From CALAMD01 sp035301345 (GTDB lineage Bacteria; Bacillota; Bacilli; Bacillales; Amphibacillaceae): a stretch of DNA of 64,000 nucleotides. The notes under the pieces were generated by a model that made no database searches, was not told the DNA's origin, and saw nothing but the letters and a program-made list of their open reading frames with translations. Positions 18,192 through 27,760 of the stretch are shown piece after piece. The translations under genes and the position numbers were made by a program. The DNA lies in contig DATGUM010000011.1 of NCBI GenBank assembly GCA_035301345.1, positions 23,541 through 87,540 on the forward strand, read 5' to 3'. Each line of letters begins with the position of its first letter. The stretch's first letter is position 1.

Positions 18192-19661
18192 TTATATTGA
18201 GTAATTTGGTGCTTCTTTCGTAATTTGTACGTCGTGTGGATGACTTTCAATGAGACCTGCATTTGAAATACGGATAAATCGACCATTTTCTCGTAAATCT
18301 TCAATAGACGCTGTCCCGCAATATCCCATACCTGAACGAATACCACCGATTAATTGGTGCATCGTATCTACTAATGGCCCTTTATAAGCAACTCGTCCTT
18401 CAATACCTTCAGGAACAAGTTTCTTTGCATCATCAGAATCTTGGAAATAGCGATCTTTTGAACCGGCTTGCATCGCCCCGACAGATCCCATTCCGCGATA
18501 CGTTTTATAACGTCTTCCCTGGAAAACTTCTGCTTCTCCCGGACTTTCTAAAACACCGGCAAACATACTTCCGAGCATAACTGCATGAGCGCCTGACGCT
18601 AAAGCTTTAACGATATCACCTGAATATTTAATCCCTCCGTCAGCGATGACTGGGATATTATGTTTACTCGCAGCACGTGCGCAATCATAAACAGCCGTAA
18701 TTTGTGGAACGCCGACACCAGCAATGACACGCGTCGTACAAATAGATCCTGGCCCTATCCCGACTTTTACGATAGATGCACCAGCTTCAATTAAGTCTTC
18801 TGTCGCTTCTTCCGTCGCAACGTTTCCAGCGATAATATCTAATGTTGGATGTTCTTTTCGCACGTTTTTAACGAGTTCTAATACACCGGCTGAATGGCCG
18901 TGAGCTGTATCAATAACGATGACGTCTACTTGAGCTTCGACGAGTGCATCTATTCGTTTCATCGAATCTGAAGTGACACCGACAGCAGCACCTGCGAGTA
19001 AACGACCTTGTTCATCTTTAGAAGCTTGCGGATATTCAATCACTTTCTCAATATCTTTGATCGTAATTAATCCTTGTAATTTATATTGGTCATCTACTAA
19101 TGGTAATTTTTCAATGCGATGTTTTTGTAAAATACTTTTCGCATCTGCTAACGTCGTGCCTACTGATGACGTAATTAAATGTTCACTCGTCATCACTTCT
19201 TTAATTTCCGTTGAATAATCTTCTATAAATCGTAAGTCACGATTCGTTAAAATCCCGACTAATTTTCGCGTTTCAATATCATCTACAATTGGGACACCCG
19301 AAATTTTAAATTTCCCCATGAGATGTTCAGCATCGTATACGTGATGTTCAGGTGTTAAGAAAAATGGATCTGTAATAACACCACTTTCTGACCGCTTCAC
19401 ACGATCAACTTCTTCTGCTTGCTCTTTAATCGTCATATTTTTGTGAATAATTCCTAGTCCGCCTTGCCTTGCCATAGCAATTGCCATCTCAGCTTCTGTC
19501 ACAGTATCCATTCCCGCACTTAAAATCGGCGTGTTTAACTGCAACCGTTCAGATAACTTAGTTTTTAAACTAACTTCCTTCGGTAATACCTCTGATTTAT
19601 TTGGAACTAATAATACATCATCAAATGTTAACCCTTCTTTAGCAAACTTATCTTCACGCAA
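18192..19661 (-). CDS. guaB: IMP dehydrogenase
   Basis: Rate-limiting step of guanine nucleotide synthesis, IMP to XMP. The TIM barrel is interrupted by two CBS domains (about 93-210). The catalytic loop is GSICTTR with Cys308, and the flap region includes EGIEGRVAYKGP. 489 residues. Translation begins at TTG (19661), 8 bases from GAGGAGG; the ATG just upstream is out of frame. Its promoter, with a palindrome between -35 and -10, lies 85 bases upstream. Confidence 0.96.
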   Translation of the reverse strand: MREDKFAKEGLTFDDVLLVPNKSEVLPKEVSLKTKLSERLQLNTPILSAGMDTVTEAEMAIAMARQGGLGIIHKNMTIKEQAEEVDRVKRSESGVITDPFFLTPEHHVYDAEHLMGKFKISGVPIVDDIETRKLVGILTNRDLRFIEDYSTEIKEVMTSEHLITSSVGTTLADAKSILQKHRIEKLPLVDDQYKLQGLITIKDIEKVIEYPQASKDEQGRLLAGAAVGVTSDSMKRIDALVEAQVDVIVIDTAHGHSAGVLELVKNVRKEHPTLDIIAGNVATEEATEDLIEAGASIVKVGIGPGSICTTRVIAGVGVPQITAVYDCARAASKHNIPVIADGGIKYSGDIVKALASGAHAVMLGSMFAGVLESPGEAEVFQGRRYKTYRGMGSVGAMQAGSKDRYFQDSDDAKKLVPEGIEGRVAYKGPLVDTMHQLIGGIRSGMGYCGTASIEDLRENGRFIRISNAGLIESHPHDVQITKEAPNYSI

Positions 19662-19745
19662 ATGAACATCCTCCTCAGTTTTTTTGTAGTTTCTTTCATT
19701 AGTTAATGAATAACAATACGTTAAATATTTTCATATTTCAACTGA

Positions 19746-19774
19746 AAAATAAGCGAAAACGCTTACAACGTCAA
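19746..19774 (-). promoter_or_regulatory. guaB promoter with an embedded palindrome
   Basis: On the minus strand TTGACG, a 17-base spacer, then TATTTT. The spacer is largely the palindrome AAGCGTTTTCGCTT, so a bound regulator would block polymerase directly. The rest of the 19662-19952 gap is AT-rich; I saw no purine riboswitch and no PurBox pair there. Confidence 0.6.
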
Positions 19775-19952
19775 CAATGTATACATTTTTTTATTCGTGC
19801 ATTTTTAACTGTTTTTTATAAAAAAATCTCGAGACAAAACAAGTTTTTTTAACTAAAATACAAACACTTTCAGACATTGTTACAAAATAATAAGATGCTT
19901 TCGTTCGTTTTTTAGTTAGATGCGTTGTTTTATCCCGAGTTTATTTAAACAG

Positions 19953-22448
19953 TTACTCTTCGTCAGTTTCTAAATTTTCATTACCTTCTATATCGGTTGC
20001 TTCTTCGTCTTCCTCATCATCTTCATGAATGACTTTCGCAATTGTTGCTACTTCTTCATCATTTTGTAAACGAATGAGTCTAACCCCTTGTGTGTTTCTT
20101 CCTGTTTGAGAAATACTTTCAACAGGGATACGAATAAGGACGCCGCCGACGGTAATGAGCATAATGTCTTCCGTACCATCAACCGTTTTAACAGCAACAA
20201 CTTCTCCAGTATCTTCTGTTAAACGACACGTAAAGACACCTTTTCCGCCACGATTTGTTACGCGATATTCTTCTTCATCCGTACGCTTTCCGACACCTTT
20301 CGTCGTCACGTGTAAAATTTGTTCGTTCGGTTCAAGTATATCCATCGAAACAACTTCATCACCGTCACGTAAATCAATACCGCGTACACCAGCTGCTGTT
20401 CGCCCCATCGATCGCACTTGATCTTCTTCAAAACGAATTAAATAACCGTGTCGCGTACCGATAACAATATTTTTATTTCCGTCCGTCATCCGTACAGAAA
20501 TGAGTTCATCATCTTCACGAAGCCCGACGGCGATTAACCCACTTCTGCGAATGTTCGCAAACTGTGACAACGCTGATCGTTTAGATATCCCGTGTTTCGT
20601 CGTGAAAAATAAGTACCAATCATCGACAAATTCATTCACGGCAATGACTTCATTGACCCATTCGTCTTGATCAATCTCAAGCATATTAATGAGTGGAATC
20701 CCTTTTGCTGTTCGACTAAATTCTGGAATTTCAAACCCACGTGCGCGGTACACTTTCCCTTTATTCGTAAAGAATAAAATCGTCGCATGCGTACTCGTCG
20801 ATAATAAATGCTCGACAAAGTCATCTTCATGAGTACCCATTCCTTGAACACCACGTCCTCCACGATTTTGCGTACGATACGTAGAAGCTGGTAATCGTTT
20901 AATATATCCTTCGTGCGTTAATGTCACAACGATATTTTCTTCTGGAATTAAATCTTCATCCTCAAAGAAATCGACTCCGCCAGCCGTAATTTCCGTCCGA
21001 CGTTCATCATTGTAACGTTCTTTTATTTCAAGCAATTCTTCGCGAATAATTTCGAGCACTTTTTCTTCATCAGCTAAAATCGCTTTTAACTCTTCGATAA
21101 GTGCGAGTAATTCTTTATATTCTTCCTCAATTTTATCACGCTCAAGTCCTGTTAAACGTTGCAAACGCATATCTAATATTGCTTGCGCTTGTTTATCAGA
21201 AAGTTCAAAGCGCTCGATTAATCCTGTACGAGCAATTTCAACCGTTTTTGATTCTCGGATTAAAGCAATCACTTCATCCAAATGATCAAGTGCAATACGC
21301 AACCCTTCTAAAATATGAGCGCGTGCTTCAGCTCGTCTTAAGTCAAACTGTGTACGACGTGTAATGATTAACTTTTGGTGTTCTAAATAATGTTCTAAAC
21401 ATTGTTTAATATTTAATACTTTCGGTTGGCCATTGACGAGTGCTAACGTATTTATGCCGAAAGTCGTTTGTAGCGCTGTATATTTATATAAATTATTTAA
21501 TAAAACATCTGCATTTACGTCACGACGAAGTTCCATAACGATACGCATCCCATTACGGTCTGATTCATCGCGTAATTGCGTAATACCATCAATTCTCTTC
21601 TCACGTGCATGCTCAGCAATTTTCTCAATAAGTTTTGCTTTATTCACTTGATACGGTAATTCAGTGACGATAATCTTTTCAGCGCCATTCGCTTTTTCTT
21701 CAACGTGTATTTTCGCGCGAATCGTAATCGAACCACGTCCTGTTTCATACGCACGGCGAATACCGCTTCTACCGATAATTTGTCCAGCTGTTGGAAAATC
21801 TGGTCCGTGAATATGATTTTCCATTAACTCGTCAATACCGATATCTGGATTTTTACTCACTGCAAGTACAGCATCAATCGTTTCCCCTAAGTTATGTGGG
21901 GGAATATTTGTCGCCATCCCTACCGCAATACCTGAAGAACCGTTGACTAAAAGGTTCGGAAAACGTGACGGTAAGAAAACAGGCTCCCGTTCACTACCAT
22001 CATAGTTATCTTGATAATCAATCGTATCTTTATTAATGTCTCGTAACATTTCCATTGATAACTTCGACATGCGTGCTTCCGTATAACGCATCGCTGCAGC
22101 AGAGTCACCATCGACTGAACCGAAGTTTCCGTGCCCATCTACGAGTAAATAACGATGACTAAAATCTTGCGCCATTCTAACCATCGCCTCATAAATAGAC
22201 GAGTCACCGTGTGGGTGATACTTACCCATAACGTCCCCAACGATACGAGCTGACTTTTTATACGCTTTATCTGCGTGCATACCCGATTCATTCATCGCAT
22301 ATAAAATACGTCGGTGAACAGGTTTTAAACCGTCACGCACATCTGGAAGTGCTCGTGACACGATAACACTCATCGCATAATCTAAAAACGATGTTTGCAT
22401 TTCATCACTTAAATTAATTTGCTCAATTCTTGATCTTTCTTGATCCAC
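19953..22448 (-). CDS. gyrA: DNA gyrase subunit A
   Basis: Breakage-reunion subunit of gyrase. Active-site Tyr122 (AMRYTEARMS), quinolone-determining stretch GDSSIYEAM with Ser84, and C-terminal beta-pinwheel repeats with a GyrA box region (QNRGGRGVQG). The C-terminus ends in a strongly acidic tail of about 30 residues. I chose the GTG at 22448, 9 bases from AGGAGGT; the longer frame begins before that site. 831 residues. Follows gyrB closely. Confidence 0.96.
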   Translation of the reverse strand: MDQERSRIEQINLSDEMQTSFLDYAMSVIVSRALPDVRDGLKPVHRRILYAMNESGMHADKAYKKSARIVGDVMGKYHPHGDSSIYEAMVRMAQDFSHRYLLVDGHGNFGSVDGDSAAAMRYTEARMSKLSMEMLRDINKDTIDYQDNYDGSEREPVFLPSRFPNLLVNGSSGIAVGMATNIPPHNLGETIDAVLAVSKNPDIGIDELMENHIHGPDFPTAGQIIGRSGIRRAYETGRGSITIRAKIHVEEKANGAEKIIVTELPYQVNKAKLIEKIAEHAREKRIDGITQLRDESDRNGMRIVMELRRDVNADVLLNNLYKYTALQTTFGINTLALVNGQPKVLNIKQCLEHYLEHQKLIITRRTQFDLRRAEARAHILEGLRIALDHLDEVIALIRESKTVEIARTGLIERFELSDKQAQAILDMRLQRLTGLERDKIEEEYKELLALIEELKAILADEEKVLEIIREELLEIKERYNDERRTEITAGGVDFFEDEDLIPEENIVVTLTHEGYIKRLPASTYRTQNRGGRGVQGMGTHEDDFVEHLLSTSTHATILFFTNKGKVYRARGFEIPEFSRTAKGIPLINMLEIDQDEWVNEVIAVNEFVDDWYLFFTTKHGISKRSALSQFANIRRSGLIAVGLREDDELISVRMTDGNKNIVIGTRHGYLIRFEEDQVRSMGRTAAGVRGIDLRDGDEVVSMDILEPNEQILHVTTKGVGKRTDEEEYRVTNRGGKGVFTCRLTEDTGEVVAVKTVDGTEDIMLITVGGVLIRIPVESISQTGRNTQGVRLIRLQNDEEVATIAKVIHEDDEEDEEATDIEGNENLETDEE

Positions 22449-22505
22449 TTTACAAATACCTCCTGTCAATCGACCGTTCTTTTTGTCTACTGCTCTATTT
22501 ATTTA

Positions 22506-24434
22506 TTAAAAATCGATATTTTGTACGTATTGAGCATTTTCTTCAATAAATTCACGACGAGGCTCGACGCGATCTCCCATTAAAATATCAAAGACTTGGT
22601 CAGCTTTTATCGCATCGTCTAACGTTACTTGTAACAACGTACGCGATTCTGGATTCATCGTCGTCTCCCATAACTGATCAGCGTTCATCTCCCCTAAACC
22701 TTTATATCGTTGAATGCCCGGCTTAGGTGCTTTCGGTAATTCAGCTAATTTTTCTTCTAACTCTTCATCTGAGTACGTGTAATGAATCGAACGCCCTTGT
22801 TTGATTTGGAACAATGGTGGCTGAGCAATATAAACGAAACCATGCTCAATAATTGGACGCATAAAGCGATAGAAAAATGTTAACAGCAACGTACGAATAT
22901 GCGCACCGTCAACGTCAGCATCCGTCATAATAACAATTTTATGATAGCGTGCTTTTTCTATATCAAATTCTTCCCCAATACCTGTTCCTAACGCTGTGAT
23001 CATCATACGCACTTCATTATTTGATAACACACGATCAAGTCGCGCTTTCTCAACGTTTAAAATTTTACCTCTTAGTGGCAAAATCGCTTGAAAATGACGA
23101 TCACGACCTTGTTTAGCAGACCCACCTGCCGAGTCACCCTCCACGATAAACAATTCGCTAATTTCTGCATCATTTGATGAACAGTCGGATAACTTTCCTG
23201 GTAAGTTAGACACTTCTAAAGCATTTTTTCTTCGCGTTAATTCACGTGCTTGTCTAGCTGCTAAACGGGCCCGCGAAGCCATCTGACCTTTCTCAACGAT
23301 CGCTCTTCCGACCGCTGGATTTTCCATTAAAAACTTAGAAAACTCACTGCTGAAAATAGCATCTGTCACTGTACGTGCATCACTATTTCCGAGCTTTGTT
23401 TTCGTCTGTCCTTCAAATTGTGGATCCGTATGCTTCACAGATACAATTGCCGTCATACCTTCACGAACATCGTCACCCGTTAAATTCGGATCATCTTCTT
23501 TAAATAAATTACTTCTTCTCGCGTAATCATTAATAACACGCGTTAAAGCCGTCCGGAATCCGGATTCGTGCGTTCCACCTTCATGCGTATGAATATTATT
23601 AGCGAATGAATAAAGGTTACTCGCATACCCGTCATTATATTGGAGCGCAATTTCTACTTCGATATCGTCCTCTTCACCTTCAGCATAAATAGGCTCATGT
23701 AACGTTTCTTTCTTTTCATTCATAAATTCTACGTATGAACGAATACCACCTTCGTAATAATATTCAACAGGTTCATGTGTACTATCTGCACGTTTATCTT
23801 CTAATGAAATCGTTAATCGCTTATTTAAAAACGCCAGTTCACGTAAACGATTCGCTAAAATGTCAAAATCAAATTGAACACTTTCTTGGAAAATTTCCGC
23901 ATCCGGTAAAAAGTTAACCGTCGTACCTGTGCGATCTGTATCACCGATAACTTCAATGCCTGACTGAGCAATCCCTTTTTTAAACGTTAACTCATAAATT
24001 TTTCCGTCTCGATGAACAGACACACTTAAATGACTAGAAAGTGCGTTAACGACAGCAGCCCCTACACCGTGAAGACCACCAGAAACTTTATAACCACCAC
24101 CGCCGAATTTACCTCCAGCGTGTAAAACAGTCATAATAACTTCTAAAGCCGATTGACCTGTATCCTCATAAGTATCAACAGGAATTCCTCGTCCGTTATC
24201 GACAACAGTAATACTTCCATCTTCTTCAATAATCACTTCAATACGATCACAATGACCTGCAAGTGCCTCATCAATACTGTTATCAGTAATTTCCCACACT
24301 AAATGGTGCAATCCCTCTGCACTCGTCGTTCCAATGTACATACTCGGACGCTTTCTTACAGCATCAAGTCCTTCTAACACTTGAATTTGATGAGCATCAT
24401 ATGCTTGTTCTTGCTCTAATGTTTTATCTTCCAT
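22506..24434 (-). CDS. gyrB: DNA gyrase subunit B
   Basis: ATPase subunit of gyrase. GHKL motifs (EITDNSIDEALAG, VDNGRGIP, GGLHGVGAAVVNAL), TOPRIM domain (EGDSAGGSAKQGRDR, DADVDGAHI) and the C-terminal RYKGLGEMN. About 642 residues from the ATG at 24434, which has GGGTGA in front; a GTG four codons upstream lacks a usable site. Part of the yaaA-recF-remB-gyrB-gyrA run. Confidence 0.97.
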   Translation of the reverse strand: MEDKTLEQEQAYDAHQIQVLEGLDAVRKRPSMYIGTTSAEGLHHLVWEITDNSIDEALAGHCDRIEVIIEEDGSITVVDNGRGIPVDTYEDTGQSALEVIMTVLHAGGKFGGGGYKVSGGLHGVGAAVVNALSSHLSVSVHRDGKIYELTFKKGIAQSGIEVIGDTDRTGTTVNFLPDAEIFQESVQFDFDILANRLRELAFLNKRLTISLEDKRADSTHEPVEYYYEGGIRSYVEFMNEKKETLHEPIYAEGEEDDIEVEIALQYNDGYASNLYSFANNIHTHEGGTHESGFRTALTRVINDYARRSNLFKEDDPNLTGDDVREGMTAIVSVKHTDPQFEGQTKTKLGNSDARTVTDAIFSSEFSKFLMENPAVGRAIVEKGQMASRARLAARQARELTRRKNALEVSNLPGKLSDCSSNDAEISELFIVEGDSAGGSAKQGRDRHFQAILPLRGKILNVEKARLDRVLSNNEVRMMITALGTGIGEEFDIEKARYHKIVIMTDADVDGAHIRTLLLTFFYRFMRPIIEHGFVYIAQPPLFQIKQGRSIHYTYSDEELEEKLAELPKAPKPGIQRYKGLGEMNADQLWETTMNPESRTLLQVTLDDAIKADQVFDILMGDRVEPRREFIEENAQYVQNIDF

Positions 24435-24469
24435 TTCTTCACCCACATTCCTTTATTGTCCAGCGATGA

Positions 24470-24745
24470 TTAATCTTTCTCTGTATAGTCCTCTAAACGA
24501 TTGATGATCGACGCGAAATTCGAACGCTTTTTTAAAATTGAAACAGATAATGGACTTAAATAAATGTTATCGTCCATGTAAACGACTGATTTCACTTGCT
24601 CATCAATTTGGATAACTTCTTTATTTTTCTCACTTCTTTTTAATGACCTTTCCATAAACGAAGAAGCAGTTATTAATTCATAATCAAGAATAATGATTAC
24701 TTCTCGCGTACGAATAATTGTGTCATTTCCAATATCAATAAACAC
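24470..24745 (-). CDS. remB: Extracellular matrix regulator RemB (YaaB, DUF370)
   Basis: 91 residues, DUF370 fold, paralogue of the biofilm-matrix activator RemA. It begins FIDIGNDTIIRTREVIIILD, typical of RemB. GTG start at 24745 after GGAGGGT. Its place between recF and gyrB is the conserved Bacillus position. In B. subtilis RemB supports matrix-operon expression; the target genes here are unknown. Confidence 0.88.
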   Translation of the reverse strand: MFIDIGNDTIIRTREVIIILDYELITASSFMERSLKRSEKNKEVIQIDEQVKSVVYMDDNIYLSPLSVSILKKRSNFASIINRLEDYTEKD

Positions 24746-24764
24746 AACGCACCCTCCAAAATAT

Positions 24765-25877
24765 TTAGTTTTGAATTGATCCGTTGCTCACACGAAACAA
24801 ATCTGCTTGCTTTAGCGTATCGTGATGAATGCCGTCAACACTTGTCGTCGAAACGAACGTCTGAACTTTCCCCTCAATCGAACTGAGCAAATGAGATTGA
24901 CGAAAATCATCAAGTTCGCTGAGAACGTCATCTAATAATAAAATGGGATACTCCCCAATTTCTTGATAAATCAAATCAATTTCCGCTAACTTCACAGACA
25001 ACGCTGTCGTTCGTTGTTGCCCCTGAGAGCCATACAATTTAACGTCTTTTTCATTAATAAAAAAGCTTAAATCATCACGATGCGGCCCGATAAGTGTCGA
25101 ACCACGTTCAATTTCTTGGCGTTCGATTTGTCGGAACTTATCCGTATATATGTCGATAATTTTCTCTTTTTTATCGGTTTCAACGACTTCAATGGTCGGT
25201 TCATAAACAATGTGTAGTTCTTCTTGTTCGCGACTAATTTGATAGTGAATGGGAAAAGCTAAATCTTGTAGTATTTGAAGAAAAGAAAAACGTCTTTCTA
25301 AAATTTCTGCAGCGTGTTCTATTAACTGTTCCGTTAAAATATGTAAAAAAGTAACATCATCTGTCTGCCTTCGTTGCAATTGTTTTAAGAGATGATTTCT
25401 CTGTCGTAACACTTTTTGATATTGCCCTAAATGATACAAATAGCTCGGCTGAATTTGGCCGAGTTCCATATCGATAAAGCGACGCCTTATTTGTGGAGAT
25501 CCTTTGACGAGCGTCAAATCTTCTGGAGCAAACATGACGACATTTAAAGAACCGACATAATCAGATAAGCGTTGCTGTTCTAAATGATTCACTTTAGCTT
25601 TTTTACCTTTGTTCGTAATAATTACTTCTAGAGGAATCGAACGATTTTTCTTCGTAAATGTACCTTCGATTTTAGCAAATTCTTCATTCCATAAAATCAA
25701 TTCTTTTTCACGTGGTGTCCGGTATGAACGTGTGAATGCTAAAACGTAAATCGCTTCCATCAAATTCGTTTTCCCTTGAGCATTCTCACCAATAATAACG
25801 TTTATTTTATTTTCAAACGTCATATCTAACTCATTATAATTGCGATAATTCTTTAATTGTAATCGATCAATATGCAT
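24765..25877 (-). CDS. recF: DNA replication and repair protein RecF
   Basis: SMC-like ATPase loading RecA at gaps. Walker A GENAQGKTN (30-38), a central coiled-coil arm, the signature KLYGSQGQQRTTAL, and Walker B LLLDDVLSELD. 370 residues, standard. Lies in the conserved order yaaA-recF-remB-gyrB. Confidence 0.96.
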   Translation of the reverse strand: MHIDRLQLKNYRNYNELDMTFENKINVIIGENAQGKTNLMEAIYVLAFTRSYRTPREKELILWNEEFAKIEGTFTKKNRSIPLEVIITNKGKKAKVNHLEQQRLSDYVGSLNVVMFAPEDLTLVKGSPQIRRRFIDMELGQIQPSYLYHLGQYQKVLRQRNHLLKQLQRRQTDDVTFLHILTEQLIEHAAEILERRFSFLQILQDLAFPIHYQISREQEELHIVYEPTIEVVETDKKEKIIDIYTDKFRQIERQEIERGSTLIGPHRDDLSFFINEKDVKLYGSQGQQRTTALSVKLAEIDLIYQEIGEYPILLLDDVLSELDDFRQSHLLSSIEGKVQTFVSTTSVDGIHHDTLKQADLFRVSNGSIQN

Positions 25878-25908
25878 GAAATTTCCTCATTTTATCGAAT
25901 GTTTTTAT

Positions 25909-26133
25909 TCATTCTTCTTCGCGTTTGACGACAAAAGAATCAACATCTTTTATTTCTACTACATCTTCTGCATACAATTTTCGCCCACGACGATGTTCGA
26001 GTTCACCATTAATGTAAACTCCGACATCTTTTAAATAGTTTTTTATCATCCCACCAGAATCAAGTACGTTCGTTAACTTCAAAAATTGACCGAGCGTAAT
26101 CGTTTCTGTATGTATCGTTATTTTTGTGTGCAA
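25909..26133 (-). CDS. yaaA: S4-domain RNA-binding protein YaaA (ribosome-associated)
   Basis: 74-residue S4 domain protein: ITLGQFLKLTNVLDSGGMIK and RRGRKLYAEDVVEI. The conserved small gene between dnaN and recF, implicated in large-subunit assembly in related species. TTG start (26133) after AGGTGG. It follows the dnaN terminator, so it probably has its own promoter in the 26134-26320 gap, where I cannot identify one convincingly. Confidence 0.9.
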   Translation of the reverse strand: MHTKITIHTETITLGQFLKLTNVLDSGGMIKNYLKDVGVYINGELEHRRGRKLYAEDVVEIKDVDSFVVKREEE

Positions 26134-26322
26134 TGAATATCCACCTATTCTCTATTTCGTATTCAGACAAGCATGAAAAAGTGATCTCTTAATCGATTAT
26201 ATCACTTAAAATGCTTCTTATCCTATTTTACTAAAGTTTTAATGATTATGGAAGGCAAGATACTTAAATGTTTGAAATATGCTTAAATCGGCTTATTTTT
26301 AATTTTAAAAATCAAAAATAAG

Positions 26323-26377
26323 ACAAAAAAATCGTTAAAAAAGCAATCTATCATAAAATAGATCCTCTTTTAACGAT
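26323..26377 (-). terminator. Terminator after dnaN
   Basis: Outer 10-bp stem (ATCGTTAAAA and complement) enclosing an inner hairpin (ATCTA/TAGAT), with T-rich flanks on both strands. It separates dnaA-dnaN from the yaaA-recF-gyr group. A second hairpin (CTTATTTTT and complement) lies at 26292-26322. Confidence 0.75.
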
Positions 26378-26388
26378 TAAAAAATAAA

Positions 26389-27525
26389 TTAATACGTTCG
26401 AACAGGTAAAATAAGTTGTAAAATTGGTTCATCATTTATCGGACGAATAATAAATGGACGCATCGCACCTGTGAAACTTATTTTCACTTCATCATGATCG
26501 ATCGCACGCAGCGCATCTAACATATATTTTGCACTGAATGATATGTTGAGTGGCTCACCATCAACTGAAGGTACAGTGATTTGCTCCTCTACTTGACCGA
26601 CTTCTGGTGAATGACTCGTTATTTCTACGACGTTATTATCTCTCGTCGTTAATTTTACGACATTATTTCTTTCTTCACGTGCTAATAATGACGCACGATC
26701 AATCGTTCGAATGAGCTCTGCCGTACGTGCTTGAATGTCTGTCTGTGTATCTGTCGGGATTAAGCGCGACGTTTCCGGATAGTTTCCGTCAAGTAAACGC
26801 GATAAGAAATATAAGTTTTTCGTGTGGAATAAAATAAGATTATTCGTTGCACTAATCGTCACTTTTTCATCAGTGTCGGATAATATTTTATTTAACTCGT
26901 TTAAACTTTTACCTGGAATGACGAGACTTTCAAACGATACATTAGCATCTTCAATCGGAAGTTCTTTCGAAGCGAGTCGATGACTATCCGTTGCTGTAAA
27001 ACTCAATTTATTATCTACTAATTTCATATTAACACCGGTTAAAATCGGACGCGTTTCCATCGAAGAAATGGCAAAAACTGTTTGATTAATAATACTTTTT
27101 AATAATTTCGTTTCAATTTCAAAACTATCATCTACTTGTAATTTCGGTAATTGCGGGTATTCATCTGCATCTTGCCCATTTAACGTAAATTCTGCTTTTC
27201 CGGAACGAATCGTTACATTAAAGTTTTCATCCGCATCTATTTCAACGGTACTTTCTGGTAATTTCTTTATAATATCTGGGAAAAATCGCGCTTGAACGAC
27301 GATACTTCCTTGTTCAATCTGTTCAACATTTATTTCCCCATCTTCTTCTGCAGGTACGAATGATTCAATTGAAATATCAGAATCACTTCCTGTGAGTGTT
27401 ACTCCATCTTTTGTAGCGTCTATTTTCATCCCAGTTAAAATTGGAATCGCTGCACGAGAAGAAATTGCTTTCATAACGTCTTGAATACTTCCCATTAATT
27501 GATCACGTTGAATTGTAAATTTCAT
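26389..27525 (-). CDS. dnaN: DNA polymerase III beta clamp
   Basis: Sliding clamp, three clamp folds over 378 residues. Begins MKFTIQRDQLMGSIQDVMKA and ends in the conserved RPFIIRP..QLILPVRTY. The start follows a GGAGG site. Separated from dnaA by the origin-unwinding region. Confidence 0.97.
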   Translation of the reverse strand: MKFTIQRDQLMGSIQDVMKAISSRAAIPILTGMKIDATKDGVTLTGSDSDISIESFVPAEEDGEINVEQIEQGSIVVQARFFPDIIKKLPESTVEIDADENFNVTIRSGKAEFTLNGQDADEYPQLPKLQVDDSFEIETKLLKSIINQTVFAISSMETRPILTGVNMKLVDNKLSFTATDSHRLASKELPIEDANVSFESLVIPGKSLNELNKILSDTDEKVTISATNNLILFHTKNLYFLSRLLDGNYPETSRLIPTDTQTDIQARTAELIRTIDRASLLAREERNNVVKLTTRDNNVVEITSHSPEVGQVEEQITVPSVDGEPLNISFSAKYMLDALRAIDHDEVKISFTGAMRPFIIRPINDEPILQLILPVRTY

Positions 27526-27600
27526 ATCATAGCCTCCTATTGGTTTTAGATATGTTTTTTAATTATCTCATTTAAGCATGTGTTGTGACACTATATTATA

Positions 27601-27711
27601 TATTATTTATAAAAAAATAGTAATAATAATAGTAAGGGGCTGTGAATATGTGTGTAAGTCCTTCAAAGTGGTATAGGACGTGAGTTATACACATGTGGAC
27701 AAGTTGTCCAT
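27601..27711. other. oriC unwinding region (dnaA-dnaN gap): DnaA boxes, GC patch, DnaA-trios, AT-rich tract
   Basis: On the minus strand, DnaA boxes (27685-27693 TTATACACA, 27694-27702 TGTGGACAA, 27641-27649) precede a CCCC patch (27636-27639). Then comes ACTATTATTATTACTA (27618-27634), matching the DnaA-trio repeat, and an AT-only stretch toward 27590. This is the order of the B. subtilis basal unwinding system, with the strand opening site between dnaA and dnaN. Confidence 0.85.
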
Positions 27712-27760
27712 AACTTGTTTTCACTATTCACATTAACCACAAGTCAAATGTTTGATTATT

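Noticed and set aside
19662..19952. Purine riboswitch or PurR boxes upstream of guaB
   Set aside because: No conserved purine-aptamer loops and no PurBox pair visible; only the promoter palindrome stands out.
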